Source: Singulisphaera sp. GP187 (GTDB lineage: Bacteria; Planctomycetota; Planctomycetia; Isosphaerales; Isosphaeraceae). From it: a stretch of 64,000 nucleotides of DNA. Position 1 is the first letter of the stretch, and every line of letters starts with the position of its first letter. The translations under genes and the position numbers were made by a program. Under the pieces are notes generated by a model, which searched no databases, was not told the origin of the DNA, and saw only the letters and a program-made list of their open reading frames with translations. Shown piece by piece: positions 10,529-22,507 of the stretch. The stretch is from positions 3,139,501-3,203,500 of the forward strand of contig NZ_FSRB01000001.1 in NCBI RefSeq assembly GCF_900129635.1, in the 5' to 3' direction.

Positions 10529-11779
10529 TCAGCCCGAGAGTTTGGTAATCAGGGTCACCAAGGGCAAGAACAAGGCGATGACGATGAAGCCGACGATGCC
10601 GCCCAAGGTCACGATCATGATCGGCTCGAGCAGGCTCACGAGGCTGTCGACCAGGGCCTCAACCTCTTCCTCGTAGTTGTCGGCGATCTTGTTGAGCATC
10701 GTGTCAAGGTCGCCGGTCTCTTCACCGACGTCGATCATATTGACAACGATGTCGTCGACCACTCGTGACTCGCGGAGCGGCTGGGAAATCGATTCACCTT
10801 CACGAATGCTGTCATAAATTCGGGTGAACGCCCGCTCGAACACGGCGTTGCCCGCCGTTTCCTTCACGATGCTCAGCGACTCGAGGATCGGTACGCCCGA
10901 CTGGACCAGGGTGCCCAGGGTCCGCATCGTCCGCGCCACGGTCGACTTCTCGACGATCTGGCCCATGACCGGAATCATCAGCAAGATCCGGTCGCAGACG
11001 TACGCCCCCGTCTTGTTGCGGTAGAGCAGCTTCAAGAAGATCCAGATAAAGAGGGGCGTGAGGAAGACGATATAGAAGTACTTGATGAGGAAGTGGCTGG
11101 CCTCGATCAGGAACACGGTCATCGCCGGCAGGGGCACGCCGAAGTCGTCGAAGATCGCTTCAAACTTGGGGATGATGAAGTAAAGAATGAAGCCGACGAT
11201 CACGCACGCGACGAAGATGACGACGATCGGATAGACCATCGCCGACTTGATTCGACGTTTGAGCGTCTGGCTCTTTTCCTTGAAGTCCGCCAGACGCTGC
11301 AGGATCGCCTCGAGGGCACCGCCCGCCTCACCGGCCTTGATCATGTTGCAGTAGAGCTTGTCGAACGCCTTGGGGTGCTTGGCGAACGCTTCGGAGAGGG
11401 TCTGGCCGCTCTCGATATCCTCGACCACCTCGCTGAGCGCGTTCTTGAGCACGCCCGGCTTGCACTGACCTTCCAGGATCCGCAAGCTCCGCAAGATCGG
11501 CAGACCGGCGTCCTGCAGGGTCGAGAGCTGACGGGTGAACGTACAGAGCTGCTTGGTGCTGATCTTGCCGATCGTGAACGACTTCTTCTTGCCCTTCTTG
11601 CCGCCCTTCTTCTTGGCGGCCGTCTTCTTCGCCTTCTTTTCCGAGCGCTCCGAGATCTTGGTGACGAAGAAGCCCTTTTGGCGGATCAGTTGCTGCGCTT
11701 CTTCCTGGGTCGAGGCATTGATCGTATCCTTGACCTCGCGCCCCGTGTGATCCATCGCCTCATACGAATAGGTTGGCAT
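10529..11779 (-). CDS. gspF: Type II secretion / type IV pilus platform protein GspF/PilC
   Basis: This 416-residue protein is the polytopic inner-membrane platform that couples the ATPases to pilus assembly. It opens with PTYSYEAMDHTGREV, the conserved GspF start, and carries two GspF cytoplasmic domains. The first contains FTRQLSTLQDAGLPILRSL, the second TMRTLGTLVQSGVPILESL. Hydrophobic segments lie near residues 185-210, around 240, and at the C-terminus (GGIVGFIVIALFLPLVTLI). A Lys-rich low-complexity linker at about residues 47-66 is unusual. The gene lies between the second GspE-type ATPase and the GspG-like gene, the expected order. Confidence 0.93.
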   Translation of the reverse strand: MPTYSYEAMDHTGREVKDTINASTQEEAQQLIRQKGFFVTKISERSEKKAKKTAAKKKGGKKGKKKSFTIGKISTKQLCTFTRQLSTLQDAGLPILRSLRILEGQCKPGVLKNALSEVVEDIESGQTLSEAFAKHPKAFDKLYCNMIKAGEAGGALEAILQRLADFKEKSQTLKRRIKSAMVYPIVVIFVACVIVGFILYFIIPKFEAIFDDFGVPLPAMTVFLIEASHFLIKYFYIVFLTPLFIWIFLKLLYRNKTGAYVCDRILLMIPVMGQIVEKSTVARTMRTLGTLVQSGVPILESLSIVKETAGNAVFERAFTRIYDSIREGESISQPLRESRVVDDIVVNMIDVGEETGDLDTMLNKIADNYEEEVEALVDSLVSLLEPIMIVTLGGIVGFIVIALFLPLVTLITKLSG

Positions 11780-11990
11780 CGTCGTTCCCCTGTCTCGAAG
11801 AGTGGCTCTCGTGTCTCGCGGAGGAAAGATCTCGAAGGCGATGAAGGCCGGACACGTTCACATACCTATTCTTGCTCGCGGATCCGGCGGCCCCGAAGGC
11901 CGCCCTACTTCGACTCCGCCGCGCCCGGTTTCGTTCCCTCGCCCCGCGGGATTTCGACCGGTTCGCCGGACGCGAGGGGTTCGCCCGCGG

Positions 11991-13709
11991 TCAGACCTCG
12001 TCGAGCATGGTTTCGCGAAGAATTTCCTCGACCGAAGTCAGGCCGGAATGGATCGCGTACAGGCCCGACTCGCGGAGCGTCCGCATGCCGTACTTGCGAC
12101 AGGCGCCTCGGAAGTCGTCGAGCGAGGTCTCGGCCACGACCATCTCCCGGAGCACGTCATTCATGATGAGCAGCTCGTAGACCCCCATGCGGCCCTTGTA
12201 GCCGGTGTTGTTGCACCGGTCGCACCCTTTGCCGTAGAAGAACTTCTTGGTCGTCGCCTCCGAGGTGGTCATCCCCAGCTCCATGGCGACCTCCTGGCTG
12301 GGCTGGAACTCGGTCCGGCAGTTGGTGCAGATCTTCCGGACGAGCCGTTGCGCCAGCACGCCTTGAATCGTCGCCGTGATCAAGAAGGTCGGCAGCCCCA
12401 TGTCGCGGAGCCGGGTGATCGCCGACGGGGCGTCGTTGGTGTGCAAGGTCGTGAACACGACGTGCCCGGTGAGCGAGGCCTGAATCGCGATCTCGGCGGT
12501 CTCGAGGTCGCGGGTCTCGCCGACCAGGATCTTATCCGGGTCCTGGCGGAGGATCGCCCGCAGGCAGGCGGCGAAGGTCACGCCGATTTCGCTGTTGATC
12601 GGCACCTGGATCAGGCCGTCGATGTCGTACTCGACCGGCTCTTCCGTGGTGATGATCTTCTCGGTCACCTCGTTGAGCTCGTTGAGCGTAGCGTAGAGCG
12701 TGGTCGTCTTGCCCGACGAGGTCGGCCCGGTCACCAGGACGATCCCGTTGGGACGGTGGCAGAGCTCGCGCCACTGGACGAGCGTGTCGGCCGGCATGCC
12801 GATCTTGTTCAGGTCGAGCTGCACGACCGTCCGGTCGAGGATCCGGAGGACCACGCTTTCACCGAAGAGCGTCGGCAAGGTGGAGACCCGGATGTCGACC
12901 GAGTTGCCGCCGATGGCGAGCTCAATTCGACCGTCCTGGGGGAGGCGCCGTTCGGCGATATCGAGGTTCGCCATGACTTTGATGCGGCTCGCGATCGCGG
13001 GCGCAAGGTGGCGCGGGGGCGGCACGAGCTCGTAGAGCACGCCGTCCACCCGATAACGCATCTTGTACTCTTCCTCGAACGGCTCGAAGTGGATGTCGGA
13101 CGCCTTGTCCTTGATCGACAGGAGCAAAACCATGTTCAACAGTTTCCGCACCGGCGCGGCGTCGGCCATCTCCTCGATCGCCTCGAGGTCGATCGTGTTC
13201 TGGTTCCGGTTGGAATACTGCGACAGGCCCTTGTCCGACTCGATCTGCTTGACGACGTCCTCGATCGACTCTTGGTGGCCGGCGTAGAGCCGTTCGATGG
13301 CGGCCATCACGTCGGCCTCGGTGGCGATCGCCCCCTTGACCTCGACCCCGAGGAACTGGCGAATGCTGTCGAGCGTCGACGGGTTCTGCGGTTCCGCCAT
13401 CGCGACGGTGACGCTCTTGTCCTTCTTGTTCTGCGAGACCGGCACCACCTTGAACGCCGTGGCCATGGTCTCGTTGACCAGCTCGGTGAGCTCCGACGGG
13501 ATCGTCGCCTCGGCGAGCTTCATGACCTTCATGCCCAGTTGTTCACCGAGCGCTTTGAGGACATGTTCTTCCTTGACCAAGCCAAGCCGGATCGCCACCT
13601 TGCCGATCAGCTCATTGCTCGAACGTTTCTGCTCTTCAAGCAACGACCAGAGCTTCTCCTCGTCGAGGTAGCCCATGTCCACCAGGATCTGACCGAGTCG
13701 GCGTGCCAT
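11991..13709 (-). CDS. gspE: GspE/PilB-family secretion ATPase with MshEN domain
   Basis: This 572-residue AAA+ traffic ATPase powers pseudopilus or pilus extension. The N-terminal 70 residues contain RLGQILVDMGYLDEEKLWSLLEEQ-type spacing, the pattern of MshEN domains. Such domains in MshE and PilB bind cyclic di-GMP, so second-messenger control is a fair inference. Walker A is GPTSSGKTTT (about 328-337), and the Walker B region is KILVGETRD. TLHTNDAPSA matches the His box. Zn-binding CTNC and CDRC pairs lie near the C-terminus, followed by GRMGVYELL. It is one of two such ATPases here; pilT lies between them. Confidence 0.92.
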   Translation of the reverse strand: MARRLGQILVDMGYLDEEKLWSLLEEQKRSSNELIGKVAIRLGLVKEEHVLKALGEQLGMKVMKLAEATIPSELTELVNETMATAFKVVPVSQNKKDKSVTVAMAEPQNPSTLDSIRQFLGVEVKGAIATEADVMAAIERLYAGHQESIEDVVKQIESDKGLSQYSNRNQNTIDLEAIEEMADAAPVRKLLNMVLLLSIKDKASDIHFEPFEEEYKMRYRVDGVLYELVPPPRHLAPAIASRIKVMANLDIAERRLPQDGRIELAIGGNSVDIRVSTLPTLFGESVVLRILDRTVVQLDLNKIGMPADTLVQWRELCHRPNGIVLVTGPTSSGKTTTLYATLNELNEVTEKIITTEEPVEYDIDGLIQVPINSEIGVTFAACLRAILRQDPDKILVGETRDLETAEIAIQASLTGHVVFTTLHTNDAPSAITRLRDMGLPTFLITATIQGVLAQRLVRKICTNCRTEFQPSQEVAMELGMTTSEATTKKFFYGKGCDRCNNTGYKGRMGVYELLIMNDVLREMVVAETSLDDFRGACRKYGMRTLRESGLYAIHSGLTSVEEILRETMLDEV

Positions 13710-13978
13710 GAATCAATCCCACCCTCTCCGAAGCAGCCCCGATGGGCCACGCCCCGAAAACGAATTCGGACCGGATTGTTTTGATGCGTTAAGAAACGTT
13801 CGGACGAAGGCCCGGCCCAGAACGGGCCGAGCCAGCAAATCGCGAGCGAGACGGCGACGGACCACGGTCGGGAGCGAGGCTCCCCTGGGAGGAAGGACGT
13901 CGGTCCGCCGCAACCCACAACAACCCAACAACATACGGATCAGTCCGAGCGACGTGACACGCCCTCGGATTTTTTTGA

Positions 13979-15100
13979 TTATTTCTTGGGATCGGTGTCT
14001 TCGTCGGCGTCTTCTTCGTCGTCGAAGACTCCCTTCTTGGCGTTTTCGACCCGTTCGCGGAGCTCGTTGACCTTGCGAGCCTTGACGTACAGTTCCTCTT
14101 CTTCAACCAGCCCTTGGCGCCAGAGGTTGAAGAGGCTGTCGTCGAGCAAGATCATGCCGTGCTTGCGCCCGGTCTGGATCGACGAGTCGATGCGGTACGT
14201 CTTGTTTTCGCGGATCAGGTTGGAGATTGCCGGCGTGACGACGAGCATCTCGTAGGCGGCGACCAGTCCCTTGGGTTTGCGAGGCACGAGGGCCTGGGCG
14301 AGCACGCCGATGATCGCGACCGAGAGTTGGGTGCGGATCTGGTCCTGCTGCTCCTTGGGGAACACGTCGATGATTCGGTTCACCGTACCTTCGGCCGAGT
14401 TGGTGTGCAGGGTGCCGAAGACGATGTGGCCGGTTTCGGCGGCGGTGACGGCGGCCGAGATCGTCGCCAGGTCACGCATTTCGCCGACGAGGATACAGTC
14501 GGGGTCCATCCGCAAGGCGCGTCGGATCGCCTCGGGGAAGTCGGGGACGTCGATGCCGATCTCGCGCTGATTGACCAGCGACTTCTTGTGCTTGTGGAAG
14601 TACTCGATCGGGTCTTCGATCGTGATGATGTGGCGGTCGAGGTTATCGTTGATCCAGTTGATCATGCTCGCGAGGCTGGTCGTCTTGCCCGAGCCGGTCG
14701 GCCCGGTCACGAGGATCAGGCCACGCGGCCGGGTGATCAGGTCTTCCATCACCGCCGGCAGACCGAGCTGCTGGAACGTGAGGAACTCGTTCGGGATCCG
14801 CCGGAGCACCAGCCCGATATTGCCGCGCTGTTTGAAGACGGCGACGCGGAACCGGGCCATCTCACCGAAGGCGAACCCGAAGTCGCACCCACCCACTTCC
14901 TGAAGCTCCTGCTGGCAGCGTTCAGGGGTGATGCTCTTCATGAGCGCGGAGGTGTCGGCCGACTCGAGGACCTTGGTCGCCAGCGGGCGCATGTGACCAT
15001 GGAGTCGGAGCATCGGCTGGCTCCCCACGGTCAAGTGCAAGTCGCTGGCCTTCTGCTGGACCACCGTCTGCAACAGCTTATCAATGAGCAGCGTACCCAT
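13979..15100 (-). CDS. pilT: Twitching motility / retraction ATPase PilT
   Basis: This 373-residue hexameric ATPase depolymerises type IV pili. Visible signatures are an N-terminal ASDLHLTVGSQPMLRL, Walker A GPTGSGKTT (133-141), the Asp box ITIEDPIEY, Walker B DCILVGEMRD (201-210), the His box GTLHTNSAEGTV, and TPAISNLIREN. The last corresponds to the AIRNLIRE retraction motif of PilT. The final 20 residues are an acidic tail (DDEEDADEDTD) beyond the usual family end. The presence of PilT argues that this locus builds retractable type IV pili and not only a secretion pseudopilus. Confidence 0.95.
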   Translation of the reverse strand: MGTLLIDKLLQTVVQQKASDLHLTVGSQPMLRLHGHMRPLATKVLESADTSALMKSITPERCQQELQEVGGCDFGFAFGEMARFRVAVFKQRGNIGLVLRRIPNEFLTFQQLGLPAVMEDLITRPRGLILVTGPTGSGKTTSLASMINWINDNLDRHIITIEDPIEYFHKHKKSLVNQREIGIDVPDFPEAIRRALRMDPDCILVGEMRDLATISAAVTAAETGHIVFGTLHTNSAEGTVNRIIDVFPKEQQDQIRTQLSVAIIGVLAQALVPRKPKGLVAAYEMLVVTPAISNLIRENKTYRIDSSIQTGRKHGMILLDDSLFNLWRQGLVEEEELYVKARKVNELRERVENAKKGVFDDEEDADEDTDPKK

Positions 15101-15461
15101 CGCCGTATCAACCCTCCCGAATCGCCTCGGTGGAGCTCGCCCCCGGCTCGGGCCAGGTGGCCCGTCCGCAATCCAGGGGGTCTTGACTAAGTCTCAACAA
15201 CCAGGTGTCCACCGAAATAAGAGCCAGGGTTCAGGGCTTTACGGCGATCGCAACTCACCCTTCCGCCACGGTCATTATTCCAGTATTCCGGCGCCCGAAT
15301 CAAGGGAAGGGCGTCGGTCCGACCCGCCGCGTTGCGCGAAAAAGGGTCGTTTGGGGGACCGAAAACGCGGTCGGCGGCGACGTCCAACGCCGCCGCGGTC
15401 CCCCCCGTTTCCGGTCGTCCCCACAACGCTCGCGCCTTCCCCGGAGGGAGGGCGCGCGGGG

Positions 15462-17192
15462 TCATTTCGTGGGAGCGGCCGCGCTGTCGTGCTGGGTGAT
15501 CCGCATGATCTCGTCGATGGTGGTGAGCCCCTTGAGGGCCTTGACCATACCGTCCTCGAAGAGGGTGCGCATCCCCTGTTTTCGGGCCATTCTGCGGAGA
15601 TTCTGGGTGGAATCGCCCTTGAACGTCATGTCGCGGATCTGGCTGGTCATGGTCAACAGCTCGTAGATCCCCATGCGGCCGCGGTACCCCGATTTATTGC
15701 AGTGGGTGCACCCCTTGCCCTTCATGAAGTTGGCCTTCTTGGCGATCTCGGGCTTGAGCCCGATCCCCTGCAAAACGTGCGCGGGGGGCTCGTAGCGAAC
15801 CCGACATTTGGGACAGACTTTGCGGACCAAACGTTGCGCCATGATCGCCATGACCGAACTGGCCACGAGGAACGGCTGCACCCCGATATCGACCAGTCTC
15901 GTTACAGCGCTGGGCGCATCGTTCGTGTGTAATGTACTAAAAACCAAGTGTCCCGTCAGCGAGGCCTGAATCGCGGTGTTGGCGGTCTCTTCGTCGCGGA
16001 TTTCGCCGACCAGGAGGATGTTCGGGTTCTGTCGGAGCATGGCTCGAATGATGCGTGCAAACGTCATCCCGATCTTGGCGCGGACCTCGCACTGGTTGAC
16101 GCCTGGCAGGTAGTATTCGACCGGGTCTTCGGCCGTGATGATTTTCACGTCCGGTCGGTTCAGTTCGTTGAGTGCGGCGTAGAGGGTGGTGGTCTTGCCG
16201 GAGCCGGTGGGTCCGGTGACGAGCAAAATCCCGTTGGGGCGTTTGATCATCCCTGAGAACCGTTTCCAGTCCTCTTCGCCGAACCCGAGGTCGCGGAGGC
16301 CGACCTTGATGTTTTCGCGGTCGAGGATCCGCATGACGACGGACTGGCCGTGGCTGGTGGGGAGGACGCTGACCCGCAAGTCGATGTCCTTGCCGGCGGC
16401 GTGCATTTTGATTCGGCCGTCCTGGGGCCGGCGCTTCTCGGCGATGTCCATCGAGCCCATGATCTTGATACGGCTGACGATCGAGCCGTGGAGTCGCTTG
16501 GGCGGAGAGTCACGTTCCATGCAGACGCCGTCGATCCGGTAGCGGATCCGGACGCGGTCGGCGAACGGCTCGATGTGGATATCCGAAGCGCGCATGTTCA
16601 CGGCTTCCTGGATGATCAGGTGGACGAGCCGGATGACCGGGGCGTCGCCTTCTTCCAGGCCGATGGTGCCGCTGCCCGTCTTGCCGCTACCGACGTCTTC
16701 GGAGAAGTCGATGGCGGTGTCGGTGAACTCTTGGAGCATGGAGTCGACCGACTCGGTTTCGGTCGACGAGCCGCCGTAGTAGCGGTTGATGGCCTCGACG
16801 ATCGCTTCTTTGGGGGCGAGGGCGACCTCGATCTCGCGGTTCAAGACGAAGCGGAGCTTGTCGATCGTCTCGAAGGCGTTGGGGTCGTGCATGATGACCT
16901 TGATCGCGCCACTTTCTTGCGACAAGGGCATCACGATGTTTTCGCGGGCGAGCGACTCGGGCACCAACTCGATCACGGACGGGGGGATCTCGATTTCGCG
17001 GAGTTCGATGAACGCCATGCCGTGCTGTTCGGCCTTGGCCTTCATGATCTCGTCAACCCCGGCATAGCCGAGTTTGACCAGCGCCTCCTCCACGGGAAGG
17101 TGATTCATCGCTTGCGCTTCCCGCATCTGATCGGGTCCGATGACACCGCGCTTGACCAGGATGTCGGTCCATTCTCGGCCTTGCTTCGCCAT
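15462..17192 (-). CDS. pilB: PilB/GspE-family assembly ATPase
   Basis: The frame opens upstream at 17336, but homology starts at MAKQGREW (17192), giving 576 residues. The N-terminal GspE-N/MshEN region is at about 1-140 (IPPSVIELVPESLAREN, ending NRYYGG). Walker A is GPTGSGKTT (327-335), Walker B NILLVGEIRD, and the His box STLHTNDAPSA. A four-cysteine zinc site is formed by CPKC (460-463) and CTHC (495-498). The first MshEN motif is degenerate compared with the paralogue at 11991, so cyclic di-GMP binding is less certain. It is the first gene of the minus-strand locus. The stretch ETESVDSMLQEF is closely copied in the fusion gene at 60496-62334. Confidence 0.92.
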   Translation of the reverse strand: MAKQGREWTDILVKRGVIGPDQMREAQAMNHLPVEEALVKLGYAGVDEIMKAKAEQHGMAFIELREIEIPPSVIELVPESLARENIVMPLSQESGAIKVIMHDPNAFETIDKLRFVLNREIEVALAPKEAIVEAINRYYGGSSTETESVDSMLQEFTDTAIDFSEDVGSGKTGSGTIGLEEGDAPVIRLVHLIIQEAVNMRASDIHIEPFADRVRIRYRIDGVCMERDSPPKRLHGSIVSRIKIMGSMDIAEKRRPQDGRIKMHAAGKDIDLRVSVLPTSHGQSVVMRILDRENIKVGLRDLGFGEEDWKRFSGMIKRPNGILLVTGPTGSGKTTTLYAALNELNRPDVKIITAEDPVEYYLPGVNQCEVRAKIGMTFARIIRAMLRQNPNILLVGEIRDEETANTAIQASLTGHLVFSTLHTNDAPSAVTRLVDIGVQPFLVASSVMAIMAQRLVRKVCPKCRVRYEPPAHVLQGIGLKPEIAKKANFMKGKGCTHCNKSGYRGRMGIYELLTMTSQIRDMTFKGDSTQNLRRMARKQGMRTLFEDGMVKALKGLTTIDEIMRITQHDSAAAPTK

Positions 17193-17622
17193 GGGAGTGA
17201 GGCTCCGGAAAACCAGCGAGCGTGTCGGGAGCATGTCCGAAGTCAGCCCCTTTTGGGAGGGGCGACCAGGGCGTGCGATCCTGACCTTTGGGGGTTCGTG
17301 CGAAAGTCTGTGTGTGGGGGAACGTCGGATCCGCAAACAGTCAAAAGTCGAGGGTCACGTACGGGCGGCACCCAGCATAAGTCGATCGCATGAAAGAGAT
17401 GACGAAATCGATAAATTCAACGTTACCACAGCCCTGCGACGACGACAAGCAACCCCGAGAGAAAAAGAAGGCCTCGTATCATGGAGCCATGACCGCCTGC
17501 CACCAATAAGTAAAACCCCGTCAATCCCGACAATTGGCATGGCGCGTGCATTTAGACCACGTCGGGGCAAGCCGGTAAGGCAAAGTGAATCAACGACCCG
17601 CCATCGAGCGAGGAATCATCCT
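17193..17622. other. Gene-free stretch upstream of the pilus locus
   Basis: Together with the two repeat features to its right, this makes a gap of about 850 bp between the pilB start and the ppdK terminator. I see no coding frame with consistent third-position GC. It should hold the promoter of the pilus locus, but no convincing -35/-10 pair could be fixed. Confidence 0.5.
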
Positions 17623-17895
17623 CGTTCCCACGGTCCCCCGCTATGCCTTACCCACAAGTCGCAATCTTCTAACCGACAAGGCATTGCGTCTCTAAAACCG
17701 AAGACTTTCGGAGTCGCCCGGGAGGAGTCGTCAGTAGCGAACGGCAAAAAACGCCGAGGAATTCAGCCGCAGATCGGTCAAATCATTAATCGTTTAATTC
17801 GGAAAAATCAGCAAATTCTGCCCGATGTTACTTCTGGCTTAGCCTTTAGACGGATTCAACTTGTGGGTAAGGCATAGCGGTCCCCCGTGGGAATG
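17623..17895. repeat. MITE-like element with long inverted repeats (about 270 bp)
   Basis: The segment at 17638-17659 is the exact reverse complement of 17859-17880 (22 bp). Imperfect pairing extends outward and inward, so the arms span about 17623-17672 and 17846-17895. The interior is about 170 bp, AT-richer than its surroundings and non-coding. This architecture fits a miniature inverted-repeat element with no transposase. No clear target duplication was found because the right arm merges with the palindromic repeat next to it. Confidence 0.6.
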
Positions 17896-17985
17896 CCATC
17901 CCCGACGCTCAGCGTCGTCTGGCCCTCGCAAGCCGAGGACGCAGAGCGTCCAAGACTGCATTCCCATGGGGGACCGTGGGAACGA
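17887..17985. repeat. REP-like palindromic repeat cluster
   Basis: Short nested palindromes follow one another. They are a GACGCT/AGCGTC pair near 17908-17920, a GACGC..GCGTC pair near 17938-17950, and a CATTCCCA..TGGGAACG pair near 17962-17985. The phrase CGTGGGAACGAG is a widespread extragenic palindromic motif in high-GC bacterial genomes. It would form stable hairpins in RNA and lies downstream of ppdK. Confidence 0.55.
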
Positions 17986-18046
17986 GTTTCTCCCGCGAAT
18001 TTCGGCCCCCGGGGCAGCCAGACGGCCCGATTTCCTTGCGGCAGAG

Positions 18047-18081
18047 AAAAAAAAGGCCGGCCGAGCGGGGCTCGGACGGCC
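18047..18081 (-). terminator. Rho-independent terminator of ppdK
   Basis: Read on the minus strand, a GC-rich hairpin (stem about 11 bp with one mismatch, loop about 5 nt, at 18055-18081) is followed directly by eight T (18054-18047). It lies about 35 bp after the ppdK stop. Confidence 0.85.
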
Positions 18082-18117
18082 TTGAGGATTACAAAAGTGG
18101 AGAAGGCTCAAACGTGA

Positions 18118-20793
<2,676 letters not shown>

Positions 20794-21057
20794 CGGTTTT
20801 ACAAGCTCCTCGGTCGCTGCGACATTCCCCCGGTGACCGCCACGTGCGTTCCCAGGCCCGCGCGATGCACCGTGATTGTTCGTAAACTCATGAAACGACA
20901 CAGATTAACGATTCCAGATCTGAGCGTCAAGACGCGACCAGCCCAGCCCTCGTGGCCGGCGGACAGCGTCACGAGAGGCCCCGGCTCCCAGCGGCGAAAT
21001 GGGGCCGTCCTGGGCCGCGGCCACCCACCTGCCCTTCCATTGGCTTGGCTTCCTCCC
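20794..21057. other. Upstream region of ppdK, no gene seen
   Basis: Together with the hairpin at 21058-21078, this is the 313-bp space between ppdK and the epimerase. Alternative start codons in the ppdK frame exist at 20901, but the added residues do not look like the family. No promoter was identified with confidence. Confidence 0.4.
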
Positions 21058-21078
21058 CTGGGACCGAAGGCGTCCCAG
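21058..21078 (-). terminator. Possible terminator hairpin after the epimerase gene
   Basis: A perfect 7-bp stem (CTGGGAC with GTCCCAG) and a 7-nt loop lie about 30 bp past the stop of the minus-strand epimerase. No T-run follows, so intrinsic termination is uncertain. Confidence 0.35.
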
Positions 21079-21106
21079 AGGGGGGGAGTGAGAGGGAGGG
21101 AACGGT

Positions 21107-22116
21107 TTAGGCCTGGCTCTGGGTTGAACGGACCTGAGGGGGGATGGTGCTCGCGGACAGGCCACGGTGGAAGGCGATAACCGCCTCGAGGATCGACTCG
21201 AGCGACCGCTCCGGGCGGAAGTCGATGAGTGCGCTGAGTTTGGAGACGTCGGGGACACGACGAGGCATGTCCTCGAACCCCGCTTCGTAGGCTTCCCCAT
21301 ACGGGATGTGCACGATCTCCGAGTTCGAGCCGCTCAGCGTTTTGACCAGGTTCGCCAGCGCTCCGATCGAGATCTCTTCACTGGAACCGATGTTGTACAC
21401 CTGGCCGACGGCCGAGGGATGGTCGACAAGCTTCACCAAGGCGGCAACAACGTCGGCAACATGAGCAAAACAGCGAGTCTGGGTGCCGTCGCCGAAGACG
21501 GTGATCGGCCGGCCCGCGAGCGCCTGCTTGACGAACGACGGGATCACCATGCCGTATTGCCCGACCTGACGGGGCCCAACCGTGTTGAAGAGGCGGACGA
21601 CCACCGTGGGTAACTGCTTTTCACGCCAGTAGGCGAGGGCGAGAAACTCGTCGATCGCCTTCGAGCAGGCGTAACTCCAGCGTCCTTTGTTCGTGGCCCC
21701 CATCACGAGGTTGCCGTCCTCGCGGAACGGAACCTGGGTGCTCAGCCCGTAGACCTCGGAGGTCGACGCGATCAGCACCTTCTTCTTCTTCTTGTTCGCG
21801 TGGGCGAGCACGACCTCGGTGCCGTGGACGTTGGTCTCGATCGTCCGGACCGGACTCTCCACGATCAGCTTGACCCCGACCGCCGCGGCCAGGTGGACGA
21901 TCACGTCGCACTGGTCGACGAGCTCCGCCACGATCGGATGGTTGTGAACGCTATCGACCGTGTAGTGGAAGTGCGGATGGCTACGGAGATGGCGAATGTT
22001 TTCGATGCTGCCGGTGGAAAGGTCGTCGAGAACGAGGACCTCGTCGCCGCGTTCAAGGTAGGCCTCGCAGAGATGGGAGCCGATGAAGCCGGCCCCCCCG
22101 TGATCAAGACTCGCAT
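21107..22116 (-). CDS. NAD-dependent sugar epimerase/dehydratase (apparent frameshift)
   Basis: This extended-SDR enzyme would act on a nucleotide sugar. The natural start at 22116 reads MRVLITGG, then the frame breaks. The next residues of the Rossmann motif, AGFIGSHLCEAYLERGD, continue in a second frame that stays open to 21107. The break lies in a run of seven C at 22093-22099; eight would restore a 336-residue protein. Further motifs are STSEVYG, the catalytic YACSK (Tyr and Lys), RLFNTVGPRQ and FGDGTQTRCFAHVADV. These resemble UDP-glucuronate decarboxylase and dTDP-glucose dehydratase relatives; the substrate is not resolved. A purine-rich AAAGGA precedes the ATG. Confidence 0.85.
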
Positions 22117-22405
22117 CCCTCGGTGTCCTTTCGACGACGGATTCCAATCGAAGCATGCCTCGCCATCCGCGCTCCATCGAACTCAGCCTGATGGACAAAA
22201 CTCATGAGCGAAGGGATGCGGCGAGCGAGCGGTGGCGATCAAATCCCCAAACAACGGGGAACCGAGGGGTCAAGCAACGACGGTTGGATGATCCAGAACC
22301 AGCGTCCTCAAATCATTGCACCGAAACCGACTTGGCTCAAGCCCGAATGTCTCACGCGATGGACCCGGCGCCGCTCTCGCGTTGCGTTCACCCGGATCAT
22401 ACAGA

Positions 22406-22451
22406 ACGCCCGAGCCCCTTTTCTTTGGTAGAAAAAAAGGGACCCGGGCGT
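22406..22451 (-). terminator. Probable terminator hairpin after fusA
   Basis: Two arms, ACGCCCGAG.CCC-TTTT and AAAA-GGG.CCCGGGCGT, can pair over about 17 bp with small mismatches and a short loop. The hairpin lies about 55 bp downstream of the fusA stop on the minus strand. The T/A run sits inside the stem, so the element may work in both directions. Confidence 0.5.
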
Positions 22452-22507
22452 CTTGAGTCGTCGATCACGTGATCGGAGCGTCGCGAGGAAGGCTCGGCTC
22501 GGGCCGA

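Noticed and set aside
17360..17880. Possible small proteins in the gap before ppdK
   Set aside because: The frames have no ribosome site, poor third-position GC and overlap the inverted-repeat element.
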